NCBI RefSeq assembly: GCF_027943255.1 | Contig: NC_072896.1 | Location: forward strand, 117,521,879-117,585,878 | Direction: 5' to 3' | DNA: 64,000 bases | Source: Anastrepha obliqua | Lineage: Eukaryota; Arthropoda; Insecta; Diptera; Tephritidae | Shown here: positions 11,641 to 22,915 of the stretch, in pieces | Layout of the letters: the number at the start of each line of letters is the position of its first letter | How positions within the stretch are numbered: position 1 is the first letter of the stretch | Made by a program: the position numbers and the translations under genes | The notes under the pieces: model-generated | What the model was told of the DNA's origin: nothing | Database searches by the model: none | Seen by the model: the letters and a program-made list of their open reading frames with translations, nothing else

Positions 11641-13490
11641 TTAAGGCTCTTTTGACTGTATTATTTGTGTTTTTTACAAATCAGGGAAATATGGGGGAGT
11701 TACAAAACTTTAACTGAAAGAATTTAGCCTAGGCCACAAAGTATTATTGAGGCTTTAGTCTCATTTGACCATTTTTTTTAACCTTCGGCTTTTTTTGCAA
11801 AGCTCCTACCATATTTTTGCTATGAAAAATTTCGAATTTTTAAAATGGAAGGTTATAGCGCTAATTTCAGAAATGGTTCATATTGAATTTGCGCAAAAAA
11901 TAGCTGCACATTCTAAAAAATAAATAAATTGCATATTTTCGCAAAATGACTCGAAGTTAATAGTTTATCAGGCCCACTATTTTCACAACATACATTTTTG
12001 TGTTTTACAGTAGGTACTTTAAAAATACGGAATTTCGCCCCAAAATAAATTTGGATGCATAATTTTGTTAGCGGAATTTATTTTTAATTTTTTTTTATTC
12101 TGTATAATTTTTTTTTTGCACAATTTGCACAATACAGAATTATGACCCAAAGGAGTTTAGGTTGGTTAGATTTGTTTGCACATTTTTTTCAAATTTTTTA
12201 TACAAAAGAATATTGTAAAGCAGATTTAGAACCGCTAACATAATGCGGTCATCTTCAGCGCATAACCCAAACCTTCTATTATCCGCACTGACCTCAGTCA
12301 ACGTGTCAGGTGAGTATTTTTTTTTCAGACAAATTTTGTGTTACATGCAAAAGTGACCCATTTCCTATGCCAACATAAAAATTTGCCATCGATGTTGCAT
12401 TAGTTGCGAATTCAACTTTATACCCGATATTCCCCTTCTCTACTAATTTTACACGCATCTTGGAATTACTTTATACACAAATAAACACTGTGCATATTGA
12501 ATGCTACTGCCTTTTTATCTCAACCTCTGCCGTCCCTCCAAACGACGCAATGTTTTACCACAACCTCTGCTCACTACCATTCGCATTTATTGGCTTTAAT
12601 GCAGGCCATAATTCACTCAACACCGCATAAGTACGACCGCCATACGCGCCTAATCTCATTTGCCCAACGTGTGACAGCAACACCAACAGCAAAGACGTCG
12701 CTGGTGGCAGCAGCAGTAGCTGAGATGAGCCTACTACCTTTCGAGTACAATAATCCTCCTTCCAGCCACTGCAGTTGGTGGTCAGTCGCATTTGCTGCCA
12801 TTCAAGCATTTCACCACTTCACAGCGATTCGATTCGGTTTCGATTTGTGCTGTCCATTGCTTTGATTTCGTTTTTAACTTTAAGTGCTTGCAACATTGCA
12901 ACAAATGCCTTGTCAGTTGCCACAAGAGAGTTCTGTTGTTTTTTTAGTTTTACTCCCCTCTCTGTTGCGCATTCACGCAGTGGTATTTGCTCGTACTTTG
13001 CCATTTTATTTGTGCTGATAACTGTTGCGTACACATTTTCTTTATTTCCGATATAATTTGTTAAACACACTCACTTTACATTTTTAAGATTGCAGAGTGA
13101 AGTGGAGTACATTTCAACAAGTCGGGCAAATGGCAACTGATGCTTGCTGACAGACAAATGGAAGGTATGGATGTAGGTGTGTGTGGAGGTACACTGATGT
13201 ACGAGTGGCTGTTTCGAGTTGTTGTTGTAAAAGTTCAAAAAGTGGAGAAACTGATTACCAAATAATACTCATTACAGGATTGTTTATACAACTGGAAAGA
13301 CTTATAGCGAAAAAAGCGCGAGGCAGGTAAGAAAGAGGGTCACGGACCTAAGAGTGAACAAACGAGTCTGAATGATTTTTCTTGAACCGAAAATGTTAGA
13401 CGGATTATGAATTATATTAGATTAGATTTGTGGGGCGTGGACTAGTTCAAGCACTCAGTCATGAAAATTATTGCACTACATCCGACTAGA
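11641..13490. other. No gene; AT-rich non-coding
   Basis: Long T and A runs (about 12080-12120, 12315-12325). ORFs on both strands around 12500-12865 overlap each other and contain no domain, so I treat them as chance. Confidence 0.55.
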
Positions 13491-13491
13491 T

Positions 13492-13492
13492 T

Positions 13493-13525
<33 letters not shown>

Positions 13526-13831
13526 TATTTGGCGCGTACGCCCTTTCTGGATGTTTGGCCGCGCTCTTCCTCCTATTTGTGGTGTGCGTCTTGATGTTGT
13601 TTCCTCAAATGAAGGGACCTACAGTTTCAAGCCGATTCCGAACGCAAATATTTTTATGAGGAGCTGTTTCATGGCAGAAATACACTCAGAGGTTTGCTAT
13701 TGCCTGCTGAGGGCCGACCGCTATTAAAAAATGTTTTTATTAATTTTGATTTCACCGAGATTCGTACCACCGTTCTCTCTGTGAATTCCGAATGGTAGTC
13801 ACGCACCAACCCATTCGGCTACGGCGGCCAC
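13492..13831 (-). repeat. tRNA-derived SINE, copy 1 (with (TA)n tail)
   Basis: Read on the minus strand it begins with a tRNA-like head. The RNA polymerase III A box TAGCCGAATGG is the complement of 13811-13821, a perfect fit to TRGYNNARNNG. The B box GGTACGAATCT is the complement of 13758-13768. A body of about 200 bp follows, then the tail GGCGTACGCGCC and a (TA)n run (13491-13526). It does not code for protein; mobility would depend on a LINE's enzymes. Four other copies lie at 30194, 42662, 44188 and 51934. Confidence 0.85.
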
Positions 13832-13879
13832 CAGACTAGATTACAGTAGAAATAATAGAGAGACAGCATAGGTTCAGTA

Positions 13880-15780
13880 TGGATGGTAAAAATTAGTTTG
13901 GGGTCACTCTTCCGCAAATCTTTTGAACTCATTGATGAATGAACTTTATCCATACTCATTACAACTACAGAGAAAATGCTCTACAGTGTCCTCATTCTCA
14001 CGACGGGATATGCATATGGGATCGTCAATGATTCCTATGGTAGCTGTACCCTGAGATTACACCCATAAATACTCTTAGGTCTTTCCTACTAAGTTTTAGG
14101 AGAAAAGTCGGTAATTTTCTGTTTGATTCTTTCACAAAGCTCTTGGCTACTCTGCAGGAGTCCAACTCAAACCACCTCTTCTATGGGTATACCTCATGAC
14201 GTCGTCAATCCATAATTGAATCGATGCGGAATTGACACCTAGAAAGGGTTCAGGGCCTAGTGGCATACTTGCAGAGCCTTCATTTGCCAATTTATCAGCT
14301 AACTCGTTTCCTGTAATACCGTAATGTCGAAGCATCCAAATAAGACAAACTTTGTTGTGTTTTCCAACTGCACTCTTCAGTTTTGTCTTACTTTCACCGA
14401 CTAATTTCGAAGAGCAGCGTGGATGAGCAAGGTCTCCCAGTGAAGCTTGACTGTCACTACACATTTCAATACTGTTGCCCCGCTACTTTTTCTCTATTAG
14501 CCAGTATGCCACATTCAAGACGGCATAGACTTCCGTAAGGAATATCGTCGCCATCTGTCCTGTGGCATAGGAGTACTTAGTGTCTTCGTCTAAGTACCAT
14601 CCAGATCCGCTACCATCACTTGTCATGGATCCAGGTGTAGAAAGTGTGCTGAAATCCCGTTAATAGATTCTTTGGACTTAACGCTTGATCTTTATCTGGG
14701 ATCAAAACATCACACTTCCTACTGAAGCTAACGACAGGCACCCGATTGTCCACTGGCATCGAGAACAGTGTGCACCGCTCCGACAACTGGTGTCATATCT
14801 GACGGCGGCCAGTACTTACTCCATTTCCCCAGACTCCGTTTAACTTGAGCCTGTACGCCGCCTTCATCGCTTTCTTTCGAATTTGAAAATCTAGAGGTTG
14901 GAAGTTCAAAATGACATTAAGGGCATCAGCAGATGTCGTACTCATGGCACCTGTGAAACCCAAACACACATTTCTCTGTAGTCTGGTCAGAGGTTTTACT
15001 CTGGAATTAATCATAGTAGCCTTCCATCAGACTACAGAGGCATATGTACATAATTATGGGTCTGTCTAATCAGGGTGATGTACAACCAGTGTACTATCGC
15101 TGGTATTGGGCCTCATGTCTTACTAAAGGTTGTCTTACACTGCCAGAAGACTTTTAGTGCCCGAGAGACCTTCTGCTCGGCGTGCGTATTATCTTAGCTA
15201 ATAAGATGATCTGGAAATCTTATTATCTAGGATAACCCCTAAGTATTTGACCTCAGAAGACAGTTGCAGTGTCAGTGCTTTCAAAGTGAGCAGTAACTGG
15301 TCTTCCATAATGCGTTTCCTAGTGAAAAGTCTCAAAATTTTATCGCATATAGCTTCTACTGACTAAGATTACAACGCACACATCATATATCACATAAGCT
15401 TGGAAGCACATCGTCTTGTGGGCAGCCCTTCTTAACCTCAACCTTGCCTCCTTCTTCTGAGATAAGCAGTCTTTTGGATAGCATGGAGTGAATCCATCTG
15501 ACAATGATTTCTTCTACTCCATGCCTTTTGATAGAAGAGCACCTAGAATCAAAGATAGCATTGTCAAAAGCTCCTTCAATGGCCACAAACACACCAAACG
15601 TGTACTCACTTGTTTCCAAGATTTTCCACTTTGATAAGCGTGTTGTCTCACATTTACAGGGTGGCGGCTTATAACCCCTTTCGTAATGTGCTTCCATCGC
15701 AAGGAGGAACGAGCTTAGCATGAACTGACTAATGTCGGGTCTGTAGCTCTCTCAATTGAAGCAGATCCAATTATTGGTTA
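13880..15780 (-). pseudogene. RNase H-class LINE, reverse transcriptase to C-terminus, eroded
   Basis: Longest antisense LINE remnant. From 5' to 3' on the minus strand it holds a reverse transcriptase palm with FGVFVAIEGAFDNAIF (motif A) and KKGCPQDDVLPSL (from GCPQGGVLSP), then thumb SSEVKYLGVIL near 15240. Next comes a connection block with LTRLQRNVCLGFTGAMSTT (14793-15014). RNase H follows with CSDSQASL and ITGNELADKLANEG (14147-14464). The C-terminal knuckle EDTVEHFLCSC lies near 13975. The YADD motif and the first RNase H Asp are not recognisable. Interrupted by many stops; inactive. Confidence 0.85.
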
Positions 15781-16270
15781 CATTTTTTTAAAGAACCTTT
15801 TATACCAAATGGACTCAGGCGGTTTATCTATCTTCCACACCCGCAAAACTACAAAGTTCGGTTGCTATACCTAAGTACTTGAGTTTTCGATTAGGGTATC
15901 TCGGTCAACTCAAATTCATCCGACACATCCATACTGCTGAGCCACAGATGGTTTTACAATTATTATAAGGTATAGGTTACGATGGCATGTTTTACTGAGT
16001 TAAGATCCAATTCAAATGCTACCAAATTCCCTAGACTTGGCTTCACTTGCTGGTGATAACTAGTCTGATAGCTTCTCTCCTCGCAGAAGACGGACAAAAT
16101 TATTTGGTTTAACAAAAGAAGGAAGAATACCCCATTTTCGAAGAACTTAAAAACCCAAGACTTGCCTAGAAAATATTGTTGACACGGAGCATTTTTGCAA
16201 AACTGATTACAAAAACGGGCCGATGAAAGCAAACTGAGATTGAGGTTAAACGATGTAAAAAACATCAATT
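15781..16270 (-). pseudogene. Possible second LINE thumb fragment
   Basis: Weak. One antisense stretch near 15880 reads IPNRKLKYLGIATELCSFAG, similar to the thumb motif (KYLGV) of LINE reverse transcriptases. The hydrophobic frame at 15963-16268 has no domain I can name. Confidence 0.35.
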
Positions 16271-17429
16271 GAATTAAATTATCGAATCAATCCAATAGCT
16301 CGATTCAAATACTGCTAACTTTAAGTATTTGTATAACACAGAGAAGGGAAAGGTAAGGCAAAGAAAATGGATGTCATGCGCCAGCAAATGGCAAACCAAA
16401 ATAATGCAAGACTGCGCCGCGCGCGAATTTATGGGCAACACACTTGGATTTCGAGATGTTTTTACAAATAACAGCTGCCAACAGATAGCGACGACGTCAG
16501 TTCAACCTGAGCTATAAAGCAAATGGGGACAGCAGCAGCAACCAAAGCCGCAAACGGTGGCAGTGGTGACGGCAATGGATTTGCGCATGCGTTTGCGCTT
16601 TTGTTTGCTGGCCATTCGTTGCGCCTGTGAAATGCTTTGGCGAATTGATTTTTGGTGTAAACGATGTGCAATTTTAATGGATTGCCAGCGAGATAAGCTG
16701 CATTGGAAAGCAGCCACACATCACACAACGAACAACAGATTCTTAAAGCACTTTTCAGTTGTTAATCTGTGGCACACATTGTTGCTGCTGGCTGTTGAGG
16801 GGTTTCATTAGCCTTCAACAGTATTTCGTTGCAGACGGAAGGGAGTACCTAGGGAAGCCATATGGGCATACCAAAAAAGGTGCTGTGGAGTACTTTTAAT
16901 TGAATTTCGTTTGATTAGCGTACAACTGGCAGTGCACTTTTTGGTTTATTTGTGGGTTTTTAGCTATTAGAAAGAAACTAGGAAGCTCTTCGATGGTCAT
17001 AAATTTGGTGAGTACTGTTTTAATTTTTTTTCACTGCGAGATGTTGACTTTTTTTTAATACTATTGGCACTGAAAATTATAAGCAACTGAAAACCACAAA
17101 ATACCGCTGTTAATAATGAGAAATTTATGAGATCTTGCAATATAAGAGTTTGCACATCGAATAGTCAGCAACTTAACACGGAAAAAATCATCTGTCAAAC
17201 TAGACTTAGTAAAATTATAGCCACCCAGAAAATGCTTTGGGAGAATCCAAATGAGACAGCCATTAAGACCAGCGACATAAGAGAGCAAACCTTTGGCTTG
17301 GGGTTTGTGACTTAATAAAGCCCAGTTTACGAAAACTCAACTAACAGCATTTGAAAAGGCTTTGTAACTATTTGTCAGTGTAAGAACGCTTGGAATGTAC
17401 CACTTTGTTCAAAGCGTGCTCGGAATATA
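16271..17429. other. No gene recognised
   Basis: ORFs on both strands around 16460-16810 overlap and carry no motif. No repeats of note. Confidence 0.5.
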
Positions 17430-17930
17430 TTCAGAAAATTCAAAATCCAAATTTACTCCTCAAAAGTGATATTATCGCCATCAAAGTACTCCCCATCATC
17501 TGCAACGCACTTATGCCAGCTTTTGGTCAAGCTCTCGAAACATTTATGGAACGGTATTTTCGGTGTAGCCATCTTCGTGGCTAAATCGAAATCGCGGGGA
17601 CCCATATCAGGTGAATTTGCTGGCTGTTAGGTGGTATTCGTTTCGTTTTTGGCCAAAAGTTCACGAAATATGATGACGCTGTACGACGATACATTGCCAT
17701 GGTGCAAATTCCACCAGCTGTTTCTACAAACCCTTCCTTTTTGGCAAATGGCTTCACGTAAACGTCTCATAATGCCGAAATAATTATCATCATTGTTTCC
17801 TTGAATCCCTGACGGTGCATAGGGCACCAACAACACCCACGCGCTATCTCGTTCGATTACTGGATAACGCACACCTGGATAAAAAGGCACACCGGAAAAA
17901 AGGAGGGAGAGGCCCAGCAAAGGATGTACG
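17430..17930 (-). pseudogene. DD34D mariner transposase C-terminal half
   Basis: Antisense frames carry WWNLHHGNVSSYSVIIFREL, the second catalytic block of mariner (family HHDNAPAHS), then SPDMGPRDFDLATK with the third Asp, and the C-terminus SWHKCVADDGEYFDGD. The second catalytic Asp is Gly (GGC, complement of 17696-17698). One stop separates the blocks. The N-terminal half is absent and no inverted repeats were found. Confidence 0.75.
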
Positions 17931-19497
17931 CGTCAATTATATACTTGTAAGTATAAAAATATTTATAAAAAAAACATTAGAAATATCTTTAAATAGAGAA
18001 ACCTTAGTCACAGTTTAACTTTTTTCATTTAATCAAGACAATTTCATTTAAAATTTAAAATATACAATATTATCACCAAGAAAGCATAACTTTCAACGCC
18101 TTCCAGCTATTTGTTCATATGAAAATTGACATTTCGCGCTAGCTTTGCTTTGACTTTGCAACATTTTTTTCCTACTCATCTGTGCGTGCACGCCTTCCTT
18201 ATGCTTCCTTTTTGGCAGCTCATAATAAAATGTCAATTTAAATATTCGCAAATATTTTTATTATTGCAGTGGCGTATTTCACCTGCACAGAATATTTTAT
18301 TTCACACATTCCTCGCCTTTTTGCTTGCCTTACTAAAGTTTCAAACCCTTTTTTAGCACATTTCCGCATACTTTTTCGGTCGCGTTTGTTCTGCTTTTCT
18401 ATTTTTCCATATTTCTTTCTCATTACACGTTAGGCAACATTTTTCGGCGCAAAATTCTACAAATTTCACGTTGTAAACTTTTTTAATTAATTAACTACGT
18501 TGTCACACGCACACACACGCACAAACACCTGCATTGTGAAGTCGTAGTGGATTTTTTACTTTCAGTTGCAACGAAACATTTTATTTATAATATTTGCTTT
18601 TGCCCCTTTTTGCGACAATTTTTTAGCTTTTAATGTTCACTACAATGCTCGGCACAGAAAAAGAGTTCATTTACAATAATTTCAAGTTGCCCCGAATAGC
18701 CTCTTTCATTAAAAGTGCCATAACTCCCTTAATTTTGCCCTGATCGCTTTGAAATTTAAACACACCATTGTACAAGCTCCAGCCTTTCCAACCATGTACA
18801 AACTATGAATCGGCCGTGTTATCTCATAAGTTGGACTCCGTCGTCAATCTACATAGTATTGACTTGTGCGATGTAGACCGAGCTGATCCAGAGATTGCTT
18901 AAGGATAAAGGGATGCCCACATGGTGGGCAGAATTAAGGGCGCATTCATTAAAGGTGGTGGCACTAGACCAACAACAATGTTCTATACGTTTGTCAAAGC
19001 AAAGTATTGGGAAACTAGAAAACAAATAATGAATTCGCCTTGTTTCATTCTGAGCTGACAGCCACATGGACACGGCGAAACAAGCTAAACAAGAAGCATA
19101 AAATCTTGGGCGACTATTCATAACTAATAAGCTAAAAAGCTCTAAAGAAGTTATTGTGCCTCCAACAAACCTTTTTAGTAAATGAACATTAAAATTTATT
19201 GGGTTGAAGGTGTTTGTGAAGAAGAAAAATCTAAACTTTCATGAAGAAGATTTGACACATTTTTTTTATTATTTTTTGCCAAATCAAGATTTGTTGACTG
19301 CTTTTCAGTATCCAAGAGCGATGGTGGTATTGGGTAAAAGCAACGAGTTACCTCAAACCAGTGCCACGTACAATCTGCAGTGAAGCATATTAGAGATTCC
19401 TTAAAGATTTTGGGTTTGGGTCACCTCAAGCAGAGTTAAATTACTTATTAAAATAGATGGTGTAATGCCTAAGTCGGATTATTTGAATATTCTTGTA
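17931..19497. other. No gene recognised
   Basis: AT-rich non-coding. A CA/CG microsatellite-like tract lies near 18508-18525. The stretch 18640-19120 looks like degraded repeat DNA but I cannot assign a family. Confidence 0.45.
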
Positions 19498-20746
19498 TCA
19501 GGTCAGTCCATAAGTGCGTGCGTATTTTACCCATAATTTCACTTTTGTACGATTTTTGCATACAAAAATTTTTTCGCGGAATATAACGGAACTATTTATT
19601 TTTTTTTTTTTGATATATTGTGCATTCAACAAGTGATTTTAATCGTGCCGTTAAAAAATAAAATGGAATCTTCGAACGCGTATAAGCGGCATATTTTGTA
19701 TTTTTTTTATAAAAGTGGTAAGAATGCAACAACTGCTACTGCAAAAAAAAAACACTGTTCACGGAGAGGATACCGTGAGTGTAAGGACTGCGCAAAAGTG
19801 GTTTTCAAAATTCCAAAGTGGTAACCCGCGCGCTGGTCGTCCTAAAGTCCTTAACTCCGACGTCTTGCTCGAACTCGTAGAAGCTGAGCCAAATTTAACA
19901 GTCGATATGATAGCTCAGAGGTTAAATTCATCGCATGGAACAGTTCCCAAGCACCTGGTTCAGTTGAGAAAGGTTTCAAAGCTGGGTAAATGGGTTCCAC
20001 ATAGACTTTCCGTCGCCAACCTTCAGCAGAGAGTCAATGTGTGTTCTCAGCTGCTGCAACGGCTTGAAAATGAAAGTTTTTTGAACCGTATCGTTAGTGG
20101 TGATGAAAAATGGGTCCTTTACAATAATCCTGTTTGCAAACGCCAATGGTTAGATAAAGATGAAACACCGGAACCGACCCCTAGAGATGGCCTTCACCCC
20201 AAGAAGATTCTCCTGTCTATTTGGTGGGATATGACCGGTATTGTTTATTATGAACTTCTGGAAGCAAACCAGACGATAACTGCTCATTATTATTCCCATC
20301 AGCTATCCAACCTGAATGAGGTACTTAACAAAAATCGACCGTCTTTAGTGAATAGACGCAAAGTTTTGTTTCACCACGGCAACGCAAGACCTCATACCGC
20401 AAGGCAAACATTAGGCAAGCTGAACGAGCTCGGATGGGAGCTAATGCCGCATCCACCATACTATCCGGATATTGCATCTTATGATTATCACCTTTTCCAT
20501 GAACTTCAATCCCATATGAATAATAAGAACTACTCCTCAAAAGAAGCTATAAAAAGGGATATCGAAGCGTATTTTGGCTCCTAGGACAAACAATTTTTTG
20601 AGCAGGGAATTAAAAATTTGCCTAAACGTGAGAAAGACATTGTAAATAATGAAGGAAAATATATTATTTATTAATAAATACTTTAAACATATTTTTTATT
20701 AATTTTAAAAGCACCTTTAAAAAACGCACGAGCTTTAGGAAATTTT
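19498..20746 (+). mobile_element. Near-complete DD34D mariner element
   Basis: The left end after TA (19496-19497) contains CCATAAGTGCGTGCGTATTT. The right end near 20720-20746 contains AAAACGCACGAGCTTTAGGA, an imperfect inverted copy (ACGCACG core shared). Length about 1.25 kb, normal for mariner. The single transposase reading frame is almost continuous, so this is one of the better preserved DNA transposons in the window. Confidence 0.8.
19661..20672 (+). pseudogene. Mariner DD34D transposase, second catalytic Asp changed to Gly
   Basis: Conceptual start is the Met of MESSNAYKRHILYFFYKSGK at 19661. A frameshift in an A run near 19741-19751 moves to the frame open from 19715 to 20584. That frame contains the second helix-turn-helix (TVSVRTAQKWFSKFQSG), the first catalytic Asp (IVSGDEKWVLY), then VLFHHGNARPHTA, where the second Asp is Gly (GGC, 20378-20380), and YYPDIASYDYHLF with the third Asp. 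A TAG at 20582-20584 precedes the usual tail (FEQGIKNLPKR) that ends near 20672. Expected family length is about 345 residues. The Gly change, frameshift and stop make it inactive. Confidence 0.9.
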
Positions 20747-21309
20747 CCGGTGGCATTTAAAAAATAATCGAGTATATGTTCAGGATCAAACCAAGATAAA
20801 ACGTTTCTCATCTTTCTGGCACAATTCACTCCGCGTCCTTGGATAAGTTTTTTCAATACAGATCCCTCTTATTTTCGCACAAAATCTACTACTCGAAAGT
20901 ACCTGGGTACCTCGCACTCTGTATAACTGCCACGAAATCAATGAGAAACTCCAAACTTCTCGTTGCTAGATACAAAATGCCAGCGTTGGAAAGACAGTTC
21001 TTGGTGTATGTGACTTTTCTTTAGAGTTCTCTTTCCCACATTTAGACGCGAACTTCAGAGATATATTAGCAATTAAAGAGATAATATTCATTTCGGTTAT
21101 AAGTAATTCATAAGTATTATTAACCTGATTTGTTTTTCTTTCTAACTTAAAATATCCTTGTGCATTTTACCATGGAAATTGTAACCTACTTACAGTGTTC
21201 GGATCGAATCATTAAATAAATAAAAAAAATGAAATATATAAATAAAAATAATAATAATAATAAAAATAGTAATAATAAATATTCGCGATGTCATATTCAT
21301 ATTGCACAC
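20747..21309. other. No gene; ATT/AAT microsatellite
   Basis: An (AAT)n-rich tract lies at about 21240-21284. The remainder shows nothing recognisable. Confidence 0.55.
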
Positions 21310-21430
21310 GGCAAACATGGGAAATAAATGGATTAGCAACCAATGCATTGAAATCATGCGGTTGCCAGCAAAAAGTCCGAATTCACATTCAATTGAAAAT
21401 TTTTGGGATTACCTTAAAAACTAGCTTGAT
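21310..21430 (+). pseudogene. Tc1-like transposase fragment around the third catalytic residue
   Basis: Plus-strand reading contains WISNQCIEIMRLPAKSPNSH followed by SIENFWDYLKN, matching the Tc1 block before and after the third catalytic Glu (SPDLNPIENLW). The Glu is kept, the preceding Asp-Leu-Asn-Pro is degraded. Only about 40 residues remain; it directly abuts the antisense mariner piece at 21440. Confidence 0.7.
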
Positions 21431-21439
21431 AAGCCTTCA

Positions 21440-21905
21440 GCATATCCCTCATTAGGGGTGTTGCTTTTCTGCTGCCTGGCGTTGTCGTGAAGGAGTATGG
21501 TTTGACCATGTCAGGCCTTTTCAGTCGAATAGTCTCATTTACGTGGTGTAGTGGGGCAATGTGGAGCTACTTTTTGACCGTGGCATTCTTTTCGAGTATT
21601 TTCCCGTGCTCCATGCACTACCAGCCCCACCAAACACATTGCTTCTTTGGATGAATATCCGCCTTGACTCTCGGCTCGTAGCTCTTCGAGCCACCCACTC
21701 CTTTCGTGTTGCTCGATGGCGGGCGAGATGCTGAGGTTGATTGATGATTGAATTCGAAGGCGAATTTCTTTGTTTTTTTCATTGAGCTCGTGAGCCACCC
21801 AGGCTTCAAATTTTTCGGTAAATCCCACTGAATGGAGGTGACTGAGAATCGTTTTATGATTACAGTTTACTTTTTTCCCACTATTCAAGCCTGGTTTAGC
21901 GACAG
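21440..21905 (-). pseudogene. DD34D mariner transposase middle segment
   Basis: Antisense frames show GKKVNCNHKTILSHLHSVGF, AWVAHELNEKNKE, then PRVKADIHPKKQCVWWGW, HGKILEKNATVKK, NETIRLKRPDMVK and ILLHDNAR. This runs from the second DNA-binding region through the second catalytic Asp (HDNAR, kept in one frame). The GDEKW block with the first Asp is missing. Several frame changes. It ends abruptly at the Tc1 fragment. Confidence 0.8.
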
Positions 21906-22009
21906 TTCACCTTCAAAAGTGATGTGAGACGCTCTTCATCTAATTCAGAAGACCTTCCGGGGACGTGTTATTGACGTCAAGTCGACGTGCTGTACTTTCC
22001 GTGCTGTAG

Positions 22010-22055
22010 ACTCACCTATGACACCTTCTAATAGACTCACCTTTGACACCTACTT
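22010..22055. repeat. Two-copy short direct repeat (25-bp period)
   Basis: AGACTCACCTATGACACCTT is followed after five bases by AGACTCACCTTTGACACCTA. No function evident. Confidence 0.6.
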
Positions 22056-22206
22056 CATATACCAGGCGTATGCCTTTGAAATGAGACTTTCAGCTATTAG
22101 TCCATAGATATCTCTAGAAGTATTTTTAAACCTTCCCAAATGTCTTGTTTTTTTTTTGTCTGTCATCTGTCAACAAAATTCAGTTCATTGTTTGTTACAT
22201 TTCATA

Positions 22207-22915
22207 CATCAATGCATTTTTGTCGCTCTTGAAAATGTCGAATTTCGTGTCCTCAAACTACGAATTGCGGACATCGAAAAACCACTTGTGAAATGCTGCT
22301 CTTCCGGTTCAAAAGGAAGTCTGTTTTGCATCGAATCATTACGGGTGACGAGAAATGGGTGTATTTCTCCAATCCCAAGCGTTAACGATCGTATGGTCCG
22401 CCCGGCCACAAGCCAAAAACAACGGCCAAACCAAATCGCTTCGGCCGCAAGGCAATGCTGTGTGTTTTCTGGAATCAGCGTGGTATGATTTGGTAGGAGC
22501 TATTAAAACCAGGTGAAACAGTTGACGGTGCACGCTACCAACGACAATTGGCCGATTTGAACAGCGCTATACACCGAAAACGCCCAGAATATGCTGATCG
22601 GCGAACAACATCGAACAAGAGCGACCCGGAAATTGGTGGAGACGTACGATTGGGAACCGCTGGTGCATGCGGTTTACTCACCAGACTTGGCGCATTCCGA
22701 TTATCATTTGTTTGCATCGATGGGCCACACACTTTCTGAGCAGCGCTTCAATTCTCACGAAGAAGCCAAAAAATTGCTCGATGATTGGTTTGCGCCCAAA
22801 GACGGCCAAGTTTTTTGGCGCGGCATCCCCAGAAATGGGGAAAATGTATCGCTAGCGATGGCTATTATTTTGAAGATTAAATTTGTCACCATTTTTTGTT
22901 AATAAACGTTTGAAA
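22207..22915 (+). pseudogene. DD34D mariner transposase (mauritiana/mellifera-like), deleted
   Basis: The start MSNFVSSNYELRTSKN is followed by a deletion and then SVLHRIITGDEKWVYFSN with the first catalytic Asp. GRKAMLCVFWNQRGMIW follows, ending in a stop, then ELLKPGETVDGARYQRQLAD and NSAIHRKRPEYADR. A second deletion or frameshift removes HDNAPSHTA with the second Asp. Sequence resumes at ATRKLVETYDWE, AVYSPDLAHSDYHLFASMGH (third Asp kept) and DDWFAPKDGQVFWRGI, then shifts frame for YRSDGYYFED. Open pieces are 22548-22739 and 22591-22902. Confidence 0.85.

Noticed and set aside
12497..12865. 122-codon plus-strand ORF with an overlapping minus-strand ORF
   Set aside because: Low-complexity, no homology recognised, both strands open over the same region, so likely chance.
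13461..13727. ORFs over the TA-rich tail and body of the SINE
   Set aside because: They are frames through a non-coding tRNA-derived SINE; equivalent ORFs at 44228, 42727 and 52096 are the same artefact.
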